A DNA stretch of 64,000 nt from PRS1 sp965250265 (GTDB taxonomy: Bacteria; Bacteroidota; Bacteroidia; Flavobacteriales; Flavobacteriaceae): positions 62,001-126,000 of the forward strand of contig CBDFNO010000012.1 of NCBI GenBank assembly GCA_965250265.1, given 5' to 3'. A program made the position numbers and the translations under genes. Positions within the stretch are counted from its first letter, which is position 1. Each line of letters opens with the position of its first letter. Shown here piece after piece: positions 53,191 to 62,384 of this stretch. The notes beneath the pieces are model-generated. The model searched no databases. It was not told the origin of the DNA and was given only the letters and a program-made list of their open reading frames with translations.

Positions 53191-53892
53191 ATGAGTAGTT
53201 TACATTTAGAAGCAAAAGTTGGAGATATAGCAGAAACTATTTTATTACCAGGTGATCCTTTAAGAGCAAAATATGTAGCAGAAACATTTCTTGACGATGC
53301 GGTTTGTTATAATAATGTTAGAGGAATGTTAGGTTTTACTGGTTATTACAAAGGAAACCGCGTGTCTGTACAAGGAACAGGAATGGGAATGGGTAGCCAT
53401 TCTATTTATGTACACGAATTAATAAACACCTATAATGTAAAGAACTTAATTAGAATTGGTACTTGTGGTAGCATTCAAGAGAATATTACTTTAGGTCAGG
53501 TGTTATTAGCAATGAGTGCTTCGGGAGATTCTGATGCTAATAGCCATTATTTTGAAGGCATGCATTTTGCGGCTACAGCAGATTTTGATTTATTAATGAA
53601 GGCCTATAAAGCTGCAAATAATATGAATATAAAAACCTATCAAGGTTCTATTTTTAGTACCAATACCTTCTATGATGATGCACCAAACCGTTGGGAAAAA
53701 TGGCAAAAACATGGTATTCTTGGTGTGGAAATGGAAACACAAATACTCTTTACACTAGCCAAACGTTTTGGAGTGAAAGCACTTTCTATACTTACTGTAA
53801 GTGATAATATCATTACTGGAGAAGCTACAAGTGCAATGGAAAGAGAAAAAGGTTTTAGTGATATGATGAAGATTGCGTTGGAGTTGGCTTAG
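53191..53892 (+). CDS. deoD: Purine nucleoside phosphorylase
   Basis: A 233-residue hexameric-type purine nucleoside phosphorylase: TILLPGDPLRAKYVAETFLD at the start, VSVQGTGMGMGSHSIYVHEL, IRIGTCGSIQ and GVEMETQILFTLAKRFGVKA followed by ILTVSDNI. Cleaves purine (deoxy)nucleosides with phosphate. Last gene of the operon, completing the set needed to feed purine and pyrimidine deoxynucleosides into DeoC. Confidence 0.95.
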   Translation: MSSLHLEAKVGDIAETILLPGDPLRAKYVAETFLDDAVCYNNVRGMLGFTGYYKGNRVSVQGTGMGMGSHSIYVHELINTYNVKNLIRIGTCGSIQENITLGQVLLAMSASGDSDANSHYFEGMHFAATADFDLLMKAYKAANNMNIKTYQGSIFSTNTFYDDAPNRWEKWQKHGILGVEMETQILFTLAKRFGVKALSILTVSDNIITGEATSAMEREKGFSDMMKIALELA

Positions 53893-54011
53893 TCTGGTTC
53901 AATGATCCAAGATGTTTATTGATTAAAGGTATATACCTGTTAAACCCTTCCTAAAATTTCAAGCTATTATTTCCATATTGTTATTTTTACAATTCATAAA
54001 ACACTAACAAA

Positions 54012-55100
54012 ATGATTCTTAAAAAATCCATTCTAATTGTATCCACTTTTCTAATTTGTTTTTCTGCACAAGCTCAAGACCTAACGTTTGAAGAATACAA
54101 CCCAACATCGACATTGGTTGTTCCTGGTGACAGTATTAAAGTTGCCAAGTTTCCTTTTATTGATATTCACGGTCACCAATTCCGAATGGCGACCCAAGAT
54201 TTGTCTTTGCTAATTGCAGATATGGATAAATTAAATGAAGCCATTATGGTTAATTTAAGTGGTCGTTCTGGAGAACAGTTGCAAAATGCTTTAAAGAATG
54301 TTGATGAGCATTATCCTAATCGGTTTGTGGTATTTGCAAATATTAATTTTGAAGGCACAGGAGCAGAAGGGTGGACAGAAAAAATGGTAGCCCAATTAGA
54401 ACAAGATGTTAAAAATGGTGCAAGAGGTTTAAAAGTATATAAGAGTTTGGGCTTACGAAATAAAGATTCACAAGGAAATAGATTGGCAATTGATGATTCG
54501 CGATTAGACCCAATTTGGGCAAAGTGCGGAGAGCTTGGAATTCCTGTTTTGATTCATTCGGCAGATCCAAAACCATTTTGGGATGATTTTGATGGTGATA
54601 ATGAACGCTGGTTAGAATTAAAAACACATCCTCGCAGAAAGCGAGATGCTAATAGTCCAGCACCTTGGGAACAAATAATGGAGGAGCAACATAATATGTT
54701 TAGGAAACACCCTAAAACAAATTTTATTAGCGCACATATGAGTTGGTTAGCAAACGATTTAGGTAAATTAGGAAGATTGTTTGACGAGATGCCAAATATG
54801 AATGTTGGTATTGGAGCCATTATTGCAGAATTAGGAAGACAGCCACGATTCGCCAAAGCTTTTTTTGAAAAATACCAAGACCGTATTTTATTTGGTAAAG
54901 ACAGTTGGAAACCCGAAGAGTTCCCAACGTATTTTAGAGTGTTAGAAAGTAACGACGAGTATTTTCCTTATCACAAAAAATATCATGCGTTTTGGCCAAT
55001 GTATGGATTAGATCTATCTGATGAAGTGCTTAAAAAAGTGTACTACAAAAATGCTTTACGTCTTGTTCCTGGACTGGATAAAAGTTTGTTTCCGAATTAA
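54012..55100 (+). CDS. Secreted amidohydrolase (Amidohydro_2 family)
   Basis: A 362-residue protein with a signal peptide (MILKKSILIVSTFLICFSAQ). The metal-site elements are FPFIDIHGHQFRMA, IPVLIHSADPKPFWDD, NFISAHMSWLA and the late aspartate in ILFGKDSWKPEEFPTY. This is the amidohydrolase_2 layout that includes decarboxylases and hydrolases acting on carboxylic substrates. The substrate is unknown; it is not obviously part of the deo operon (119-base gap). Confidence 0.82.
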   Translation: MILKKSILIVSTFLICFSAQAQDLTFEEYNPTSTLVVPGDSIKVAKFPFIDIHGHQFRMATQDLSLLIADMDKLNEAIMVNLSGRSGEQLQNALKNVDEHYPNRFVVFANINFEGTGAEGWTEKMVAQLEQDVKNGARGLKVYKSLGLRNKDSQGNRLAIDDSRLDPIWAKCGELGIPVLIHSADPKPFWDDFDGDNERWLELKTHPRRKRDANSPAPWEQIMEEQHNMFRKHPKTNFISAHMSWLANDLGKLGRLFDEMPNMNVGIGAIIAELGRQPRFAKAFFEKYQDRILFGKDSWKPEEFPTYFRVLESNDEYFPYHKKYHAFWPMYGLDLSDEVLKKVYYKNALRLVPGLDKSLFPN

Positions 55101-55113
55101 TTCTAAATATTTT

Positions 55114-55784
55114 TTATTTAAAAAAAGAACCTTCTTGATGTGCTTTTATTGCTTTTTTGGATAATATTATTCCAATTATTAAAGATATGAAAGCTCCTAT
55201 GAAAACTCCTGGAATAAAATCTATAAACAAAAAGAAATCATAGCTACCATGAAAAAGAATAGCAGATAATAAACCAAGCAAATTCCACTTTATTTTATTT
55301 TTTGAGAATTTAGCTTTTCCCATATAATATCCCATTAAAATGGCAAAAGATGCATGAGCTGGAATGGCGGTAAATGCTCTTAATAAAGCCACTTCTAATC
55401 ACCTTGTGAGACATACATAATGTTTTCTATAGCAGCAAAGCCCATAGATACCATTACTGCATAGATAATACCATCAAAAGGTTCGTTAAAACCTTTTCTA
55501 GGTTGGTTATAATATCTGACTATTACATATTTACTAAATTCTTCAATAAGAGCAACTATAAAAAAGGCTTTTATAAATTGTTGCAACACACTAAAATCGT
55601 TCGGAGTAGGTAAAAACAAATCGAAAAACTTATAAAGTAATGTTGTAATTACAATGCTGATAATAGCTCCAAATGCAAAGGTGTATGCTAAAATACGTTT
55701 AGATTCTTTTTCATACTTGTCTTTTATGTAAATGTAGATTATAATTACAAATACTGGTGCTAAAGCTGAAAAGAGTAGGTTCAT
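55114..55784 (-). pseudogene. PrsW-type intramembrane metalloprotease, frameshifted
   Basis: Two adjoining minus-strand frames together make one PrsW-family membrane protein. The upstream frame (55395-55784) carries the EExxK-type motif in VALIEEFSKYVIVRYYN and ends ENIMYVSQGD at a TAG. The downstream frame (55114-55392) continues VALLRAFTAIPAHASFAILM and GYYMGKAKF, with the histidine motif of the family. One missing base near 55391 explains the break. It may be a real loss of function or a sequence error; nothing resembling a programmed frameshift signal was seen. PrsW relatives cut membrane regulators. Confidence 0.75.
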
Positions 55785-55785
55785 A

Positions 55786-56943
55786 TTAGTTAGTTATGGT
55801 TTTAATACAATTTATTAATTGAATAAAATCTTCTTTTGTATTATAAAGATGAGGAGAGATTCTAATATAATTACCCCTAATGGATAGATAAATAGAGTTC
55901 TCTTCGAATTGCTGTTTTAATACTTCAATATTCATAAATTCTGGAATTTCAATACTGATTAAATGATGACCTCTATAATCATTATCTTCGATGGTAAAGC
56001 CCATTTCTTGCAAATCTTTTATGGCTTCTTTTGAAATTTCATAACAATATTTTTGGATCTCACTTGGGTTCCATTCTATAATTTGTTCAACAGCTTTCGT
56101 TGCCATTGGAACTGAAATAAAATTTGAGTATTCACCCATACTATAACGATTTGCTCCATCTCTATAGTTGTCTTTATAATTGGTCAATCCAGCAAAATTT
56201 TCGCTATCTTTTCTATTTAGCCAACTTTCTTCTATGGGTGAACCATTGTCAAAATAGCTTCCAAAATAAGCAAATCCAATAGAATAAGGACCCAACAGCC
56301 ATTTATATCCAGCACAAATTAATGCGTCTGGTTGAGTCTCTTCTATTGAAAAAGGAAATGCACCAACAGATTGTGTACCATCAATAATTAATAAAGCATG
56401 ATGTTCATTAGTTTTTTCTCTAATAGATTTTAGATCAAAAAGCGTACCATCGGCCCAATGTATTTGGCACATGGCAACTACTTTGGTTTTAGAAGTAACT
56501 GCTTCAAGAATATGTTGGTTCCATTGCTTCGCTATACAATCTCCGGATTTTGGTTTCTCAATAATTTTTAAAACGGCATTATATGTATCAGCTAGTTTTT
56601 TCCAGGAATAAAAATTACTTGGAAACTGATCTTCAATAACCAATATTTCATCTCCAGAATTAAGTTTAATATTATTTGTAACACTCGCTATTCCATAGGA
56701 TACGGAAGGAATACAGGCAATTCTATTGTACTCCTTTGTGTCAATTAAACTTGCAATCCGCTTTTTGAATTCGGTTACGGGTTCAAAAAAATCTTTAGAT
56801 AAAATTGTATGTGGTTGGCTTTTTCTTTGTAAAGCTTCAAGTCCAATTTTTTCTACACTTTTAAGCAAAGGTGACATATAAGATGCGTTAAAATAAACTA
56901 CATCATTAGGTAGGCTGAATTTATCTTTTTGATGTTTAAGCAT
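55786..56943 (-). CDS. Class V aminotransferase
   Basis: A 385-residue PLP enzyme of the cysteine desulfurase / isopenicillin epimerase-like fold. The PLP aspartate is in LLIIDGTQSVGAFPFSIEET and the lysine in ALICAGYKWLLGPYSIGFAY. There is no desulfurase-type active-site cysteine loop that I can recognise, so it may be an aminotransferase or lyase of unknown substrate. Its start overlaps the stop of the NUDIX gene by 8 bases. Confidence 0.85.
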   Translation of the reverse strand: MLKHQKDKFSLPNDVVYFNASYMSPLLKSVEKIGLEALQRKSQPHTILSKDFFEPVTEFKKRIASLIDTKEYNRIACIPSVSYGIASVTNNIKLNSGDEILVIEDQFPSNFYSWKKLADTYNAVLKIIEKPKSGDCIAKQWNQHILEAVTSKTKVVAMCQIHWADGTLFDLKSIREKTNEHHALLIIDGTQSVGAFPFSIEETQPDALICAGYKWLLGPYSIGFAYFGSYFDNGSPIEESWLNRKDSENFAGLTNYKDNYRDGANRYSMGEYSNFISVPMATKAVEQIIEWNPSEIQKYCYEISKEAIKDLQEMGFTIEDNDYRGHHLISIEIPEFMNIEVLKQQFEENSIYLSIRGNYIRISPHLYNTKEDFIQLINCIKTITN

Positions 56944-57490
56944 TGTTAATAGTGTTTATAGTATCGATAACAAATTCATAATATGTGTAATCGGCGGGCA
57001 CTAATTTAATTTCCTCATCATGATTTTTAACATAGAATTTAAAATCTTCTAAGGAAAATAAACGTAAATCATCAACTTCTTCTTTTTGTTTGTTCAAGAC
57101 ATTGAATGAAACATTTAATTCTACCAAAAAAACATTTTGAAATTCACAATCTTTTATACCATTAGGAAAAATATTAATATTTTTACGAACATCAATTTTT
57201 TTTAACTGATTCTTATTAATATTTAAACCAATTTCTTCTTTAACTTCACGTAATGCAGCAGCTTCAATTGTTTCTCCAGCCATTACATGACCAGCAACAG
57301 AAACATCCCAGAAATTAGGAAATGTTTGCTTATTTGCTCCTCTTTTTTGTAATAAGACTTCGCTATGTACTGTATAAAACCATACATGTACAGTAGAGTG
57401 GAAGTAACCTTTTTTGTGCGCTTCAGATTTTAAACAACTCTTTCCAGTTGGTTTACCTAATTCATCCAGTATATCTATATATTCATCCAT
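56936..57490 (-). CDS. NUDIX hydrolase (isopentenyl-diphosphate-isomerase-like group)
   Basis: A 184-residue NUDIX protein. The NUDIX box GHVMAGETIEAAALREVK followed by EEIGL is complete. The start (EYIDILDELGKPTGKSCLKS) and FHSTVHVWFY match the COG1443-type group that includes isopentenyl-diphosphate isomerases and related hydrolases. Hydrolysis of a nucleoside diphosphate-linked substrate is the safer call. Confidence 0.85.
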   Translation of the reverse strand: MDEYIDILDELGKPTGKSCLKSEAHKKGYFHSTVHVWFYTVHSEVLLQKRGANKQTFPNFWDVSVAGHVMAGETIEAAALREVKEEIGLNINKNQLKKIDVRKNINIFPNGIKDCEFQNVFLVELNVSFNVLNKQKEEVDDLRLFSLEDFKFYVKNHDEEIKLVPADYTYYEFVIDTINTINNA

Positions 57491-57519
57491 TTGATACGCT
57501 AATTTCCTTTATAAATTTT

Positions 57520-59685
57520 TCATTCAGTTACAACATGTATTGCTCCGGTAAAAGGTTTTAGCCCACTACCGTTTAAATTTACAATATAATAATAAGTCCC
57601 TGAAGGTACATTGTTAGAAGCTCCAACGGAATTGTTATGAGCGATTCCATTCCAGTCATTTTTATAGTTGTCAGACTCATATATTAAGGCTCCCCAACGA
57701 TTAAATATTTGAACCTCAATATTAAATCCACATGCTTCCTGACCACCAACAACAAAGTATTCATTCCATTCGTCTCCATTGGCAGTAACAGCTTTAGAAA
57801 TGTTTATTCTATTTATATTACCACAAATTAATTCCAGACAATCATCATTTATAGTAATTACTTGAACATAATCAACAATTGTTCTTCCACAAGCATCAGT
57901 AAATGACCAAGTATTTGTATAGGTTCCTGAATAGCCCACATTGCTGTCTGGTACAAATGCTCCAGACATTTTTGTTATTGAAAGATCACATTTATCTGTA
58001 TCTGGCATTAAACTTTGTGCAACACTTAAAGCGTCTGGATTTTCACATATGATGTTTCTGTCCAATTCACCAATAGAATTTATCCAAGTAATTTCTTCAG
58101 GAATATTTATTGTTATTGGTAAAATTGTTCCCAGTTGGCAATCATCTAATTCTTGAGAGCTAAAAGTGGTTTGGGAAATTGGGTTTTCTATGCCATTATA
58201 TGTTGCTTCTAATTGAATTTCAAAAGATAAATTACAACTATCTTCGAGGAAATAACATTCGTCTTTAATTCTTAATTCAAACTGTAAATCTAACGAAGGA
58301 TCATTCACCTCGGTTAATCCATCTTCTACAAAAAATTGCAAGTTTCTTGTATTGGCATCATATACAAAGGTGACTCCTGGTGGTAAATTATTGGCAGTAA
58401 CAAATTCTACATTAGTCGGGACAATTGTTGAAAGTACTACATTTATTGCGTCATCATTTCCAGTATTTGAAAAATTAAAGTCAAAAACAACAGTTTCTCC
58501 AGCATTCGTAATGTTTCCTTCAGTACTAGAATTTAATATAATTGGATATAAGTTTGGAGATCTTACATCAACCGATAGCCCCAATAGATATAGACCGTAA
58601 GTCTCTTGATTTGAAGTAAGCCTAATAGTAGCCGAAGTTTGATTATTATCTAATATACTGTTGCCAGTATTATCAAGCTGAAAAACAGCGGCGTCAAAGC
58701 CAAGTGTGTTTGTGCTTGCAGGATTTCTATCGGTATAGTCAGTATTCCCTAGGGTAATTCTACTATTAAAAAAATTATCGGCATCTCTTAAAGGTGCCGT
58801 TAAATCAACAAAATTGTCTGCGGTATTTTTTATTTGAAATCTATCTCCTATTAAAATTCTATCTCCTTCCAGCGATCCAAAAACAATATTTGCATTTACC
58901 TGTCCAGTCGGAATTGTTTGAAAGCCACTAAAATCAATATCAAAATTGTTAAACGTTTGCGAAATATGTGCATAGCCATCAAATAAGCTTATGTTTTTTG
59001 TTGGTAGTTCAGGACTTTGATATACAAATACAATTTGCCAACCACCCGAAGTTCCTATATTTCCACCGTCGTGTTGTATTAAATTTCCAATTTTTGCTTC
59101 AACATTTGCAACTTGATAATTGCCGTAAGGACTTGCCAATGCCGTAACGGTGGAAGTAATATCTTTAAAGCAGATATAAGGATCATTACTAAAGTGAGTA
59201 TCCCGACCTCTATAAAGCACCTCATCAGCAGTTATTGTAGAATACATAGTATCACCAGGGAGCATTAATTTTATATCGTTGAAATTCCAATTAGGTTGAT
59301 TATCCTCTCCGTTATCCATTTCTTTATCAGCAGCTGCCCAATATAAATAGGCCTTTTGTATGGTTAAACATGCTAATAGCGGTTCAGGATTAACAAAATT
59401 TGCACTACTTGAATTAAATGTAGTGGAATCATCGTCTATATCTACATATACATTATCAATAAAATTGTGATTATCACTTTCATCATTGTAGCTTTCTGTT
59501 GGTGTTCTGGACAACATGTTATTTGCAATAATAGTAACATCACCATTTACGGTTTCACTGAAGCGAGATATAAAATCCTTTTGTATTTGTGCAGATGCAT
59601 TAAAATTCAAAATGCATATAAAAATTAAAGTGGATATTATTGCTTGTTTAAAAGGGTTTTTTATATATACAATATGTTTAACCAT
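57520..59685 (-). CDS. Secreted protein with type B T9SS sorting domain
   Basis: A 721-residue protein with a signal peptide (KQAIISTLIFICILNFNASA). The middle is beta-rich with DUF11-like repeats (VVFDFNFSNTGNDDAINVVL). Residues about 630-721 are the gliding-motility-associated (type B) C-terminal domain: ISKAVTANGDEWNEYFVVGG, then VQIFNRWGALIYESDNYKND and VPSGTYYYIVNLNG. The domain directs export through the type IX secretion system and attachment to the cell surface. Function is otherwise unknown; adhesion is likely. Confidence 0.9.
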   Translation of the reverse strand: MVKHIVYIKNPFKQAIISTLIFICILNFNASAQIQKDFISRFSETVNGDVTIIANNMLSRTPTESYNDESDNHNFIDNVYVDIDDDSTTFNSSSANFVNPEPLLACLTIQKAYLYWAAADKEMDNGEDNQPNWNFNDIKLMLPGDTMYSTITADEVLYRGRDTHFSNDPYICFKDITSTVTALASPYGNYQVANVEAKIGNLIQHDGGNIGTSGGWQIVFVYQSPELPTKNISLFDGYAHISQTFNNFDIDFSGFQTIPTGQVNANIVFGSLEGDRILIGDRFQIKNTADNFVDLTAPLRDADNFFNSRITLGNTDYTDRNPASTNTLGFDAAVFQLDNTGNSILDNNQTSATIRLTSNQETYGLYLLGLSVDVRSPNLYPIILNSSTEGNITNAGETVVFDFNFSNTGNDDAINVVLSTIVPTNVEFVTANNLPPGVTFVYDANTRNLQFFVEDGLTEVNDPSLDLQFELRIKDECYFLEDSCNLSFEIQLEATYNGIENPISQTTFSSQELDDCQLGTILPITINIPEEITWINSIGELDRNIICENPDALSVAQSLMPDTDKCDLSITKMSGAFVPDSNVGYSGTYTNTWSFTDACGRTIVDYVQVITINDDCLELICGNINRINISKAVTANGDEWNEYFVVGGQEACGFNIEVQIFNRWGALIYESDNYKNDWNGIAHNNSVGASNNVPSGTYYYIVNLNGSGLKPFTGAIHVVTE

Positions 59686-59775
59686 TAATACAAGTCTTCA
59701 TGTTTTAAACGAATCGAAAATAATAAATAGAGATTTCTTCAATTTTAAATGGGAGGACATTCTTTATGGATATAT

Positions 59776-60864
59776 TTATTCAAAATAACTAAACGAATCA
59801 CCATCTTTTATTTTAAGTAGCGTTTCGTAAATCATTCGTATTACATTTTCAACATCGCTTTTATGTACCATTTCTACTGTTGTATGCATATAACGCAATG
59901 GTAGCGAGATAAGCGCTGAAGCAACACCACCATTACTATAAGCAAAAGCATCAGTGTCGGTTCCGGTTGCTCTAGATAGTGCAGCTCGTTGAAATGGTAT
60001 TTTCTTTTCTTCGGCAGTTTCTGTAATTAAATCACGTAATTTTTGTTGTACGGCTGGAGCGTAGGCTACAACCGGACCTTTACCCATTTCGCAATGACCT
60101 TCTTTTTTCTTATCAATCATTGGGGTAGTAGTATCATGAGTTACATCTGTAACTATAGCGACATTTGGCTTAATGGTTTCTGTAATCATTTGAGCACCAC
60201 GCAAACCAATTTCTTCCTGTACCGAATTTGTGATATACAGACCAAAAGGCAATTCATTTTTGTTTTCGTGAAGTAAACGAGCCACTTCAGCAATCATAAA
60301 TCCGCCCATTCTGTTATCTAAAGCACGACATACAAAATTGTTTTTATTGAGGATGTGAAACTCATCTGGATAGGTAATAACACAGCCTACATGAATACCC
60401 AATTTTTCAATTTCCGCCTTCTTTTTACATCCAACATCTATAAAAATGTTATCAGGTTTTGGAGGTAATTCTTTTGCTCTGCTACGTGTGTGTATTGCTG
60501 GCCAGCCAAAAACGCCTTTTACAATGCCTTTTTTAGTATGGATGTTTACAATTTTACTTGGTGCAATCTGGTGATCACTACCACCATTTCTAATCACGTA
60601 AATTAATCCGTTGTCCGAAATATAGTTAACATACCAGGAAATCTCATCAGCATGACCTTCAATAACAACCTTATATTTTGCTTTTGGGTTTATGACGCCA
60701 ACTGCAGTGCCATAAGTATCTGTAATGAATTCATCCACATACGGTTTGAGGTATTTCATCCAAATTTTTTGCCCATCCCATTCGTAACCTGTTGGTGCAG
60801 CATTATTTAAATATTTTTCTAAAAAGTCAATCGATTTTTTGTTTAAAATGCTCTTCTTCGCCAT
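59776..60864 (-). CDS. M42 family metallopeptidase
   Basis: A 362-residue aminopeptidase/glucanase-type M42 protein. Metal ligands and catalytic residues lie in VIEGHADEISWYVNY, ALDNRMGGFMIAEVARLL, SVQEEIGLRGAQM and IVTDVTHDTTTPM, and the last histidine is in LRYMHTTVEMVHKSD. Soluble (no signal peptide), so it acts on peptides in the cytoplasm. It stands alone between convergent and divergent neighbours. Confidence 0.92.
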   Translation of the reverse strand: MAKKSILNKKSIDFLEKYLNNAAPTGYEWDGQKIWMKYLKPYVDEFITDTYGTAVGVINPKAKYKVVIEGHADEISWYVNYISDNGLIYVIRNGGSDHQIAPSKIVNIHTKKGIVKGVFGWPAIHTRSRAKELPPKPDNIFIDVGCKKKAEIEKLGIHVGCVITYPDEFHILNKNNFVCRALDNRMGGFMIAEVARLLHENKNELPFGLYITNSVQEEIGLRGAQMITETIKPNVAIVTDVTHDTTTPMIDKKKEGHCEMGKGPVVAYAPAVQQKLRDLITETAEEKKIPFQRAALSRATGTDTDAFAYSNGGVASALISLPLRYMHTTVEMVHKSDVENVIRMIYETLLKIKDGDSFSYFE

Positions 60865-60972
60865 GTAATAAAGTTTTGCACTAAAATAATAATATTAATA
60901 CTATTTTAAGGTTTAAGAGTATGTAAATTATTAATTTTACTCTATTGAAAAGATTCTAGAGTTTTATATTAA

Positions 60973-61671
60973 ATGAAATATTTAAGTTACATACTTATCG
61001 TTTTTCCATTATTGATTTTTGCTCAGGTTAAAGAGGTAGAGCAGGACTCTACAATTTTAGAATACATTATTATTGAAGGCGATTCTATACCACGAACTGC
61101 AATTAATCTGGAAGAGGTTATGCTATTGCATAAATTAAAGTTCGATAGTAGAGAAGACCGAAGACGTTATTTAATTTTACGCCGAAAAACAATAAAAGTG
61201 TATCCTTATGCTAAATTAGCAGCCGAACGTTTAAAGACTCTTAATGAACGGTTGGATAAAATGAAACGGAAACGTGATAGGAAACGCTATGCAAATAGAA
61301 TTCAGAAATACATTGAAGGAGAATTTTCAGAAAAACTGAAGAAATTAACCAGAACAGAAGGGCAGATTTTAATTAAGCTCATTCATCGCCAAACAGGACA
61401 AACCACCTTTGAGCTAATTAAAGAATTGCGCAACGGTTGGCGTGCCTTTTGGTTTCATAATACGGCAAAACTATTTGATATTTCATTGAAAAAAAAGTTC
61501 GATCCATTTAATGAAAAAGAAGATTATTTAATCGAGGATGTTTTGCAACGTAATTTTCAAAGTGGTCGTTTAGAACGACAAGAACCAGCTATTGATATCA
61601 ATTTTTTTGATCTTAACGAAAAATGGTTAAAACCATCTTCTGACATATCTACAAATGAAAATTCAAACTAA
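60973..61671 (+). CDS. DUF4294 family protein
   Basis: A 232-residue protein with a signal peptide (MKYLSYILIVFPLLIFAQ) followed by a basic, helical domain: RRKTIKVYPYAKLAAERLKT, then ERLDKMKRKRDRKRYANRIQ, then GRAFWFHNTAKLFDIS-type aromatic tail. This is DUF4294, a family I know only from Bacteroidota. Function unknown. The stop overlaps the next gene start by 17 bases. Confidence 0.8.
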   Translation: MKYLSYILIVFPLLIFAQVKEVEQDSTILEYIIIEGDSIPRTAINLEEVMLLHKLKFDSREDRRRYLILRRKTIKVYPYAKLAAERLKTLNERLDKMKRKRDRKRYANRIQKYIEGEFSEKLKKLTRTEGQILIKLIHRQTGQTTFELIKELRNGWRAFWFHNTAKLFDISLKKKFDPFNEKEDYLIEDVLQRNFQSGRLERQEPAIDINFFDLNEKWLKPSSDISTNENSN

Positions 61672-62281
61672 ATTTGAAGAACAACTTAATGCTATTTCCC
61701 ACGCTATTGGTGCTCTATTAGGAATTGTTGCCTTGGTATTGCTTATTATTTTTGATACTCACAAAACCGATTGGAGTTTATTTAGCGTTATTGTTTATAG
61801 TATTTCAATCATTATATTATTTACAGCGTCTACACTCTATCATGCTGTAAAAGGAGAAAGGCGAAAGCATTATTTTAGAATTATAGACCATATTGGTATT
61901 TACTTGCTTATTGCCGGAACATACACTCCTGTACTACTCATAACTTTAGAACACAGTTTGGGGTGGACCTTATTTTGGACGGTTTGGGGAATTGCCGGAT
62001 TTGGTGTGATCTTGAAATTGTTCTTTACAGGACGATTTGGTGTTTTTTCTACGCTATTGTACCTGGTAATGGGTTGGTTGGTTGTTTTCGACTTTTCTAC
62101 ACTTTCCAGCTTGGTAGATCCCAATGCGATTTTGTTACTAATGGCTGGAGGATTGGCATATACAGCAGGCATTATTTTTTATGCAATTGAACGTATTCCT
62201 TATAACCATGTAATTTGGCATCTATTTGTTCTTGCAGGAGCCATATGTCACTTTTTTATGATATTGTTTTATGTGATTTAA
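61655..62281 (+). CDS. Hemolysin III family (PAQR-like) membrane protein
   Basis: A 208-residue protein with seven membrane segments. The family motifs are FEEQLNAISHAIGALLGIVA at the start, STLYHAVKGERRKHYFRIID with HIGIYLLIAGTYTPV, and the final HVIWHLFVLAGAICHFFMIL. The histidines in these motifs are zinc ligands in the PAQR fold. Role in bacteria unclear. Overlaps the DUF4294 gene, so both are translated from one message. Confidence 0.92.
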   Translation: MKIQTKFEEQLNAISHAIGALLGIVALVLLIIFDTHKTDWSLFSVIVYSISIIILFTASTLYHAVKGERRKHYFRIIDHIGIYLLIAGTYTPVLLITLEHSLGWTLFWTVWGIAGFGVILKLFFTGRFGVFSTLLYLVMGWLVVFDFSTLSSLVDPNAILLLMAGGLAYTAGIIFYAIERIPYNHVIWHLFVLAGAICHFFMILFYVI

Positions 62282-62285
62282 CATA

Positions 62286-62316
62286 TTGATTTCTAAAATT
62301 TAAAAAGTTACCTTCG
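62286..62316 (+). promoter_or_regulatory. Promoter of the beta-lactamase-like gene
   Basis: TTG at 62286-62288, a 20-base spacer, then TACCTTCG (62309-62316), a close variant of TAnnTTTG. About 68 bases separate it from the start codon. Confidence 0.45.
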
Positions 62317-62384
62317 CTTATCAGATAATAAAGTTTATTAAAACGAAGCCATATCTTAATCTTTATTCACAACTAGATCTCAGA

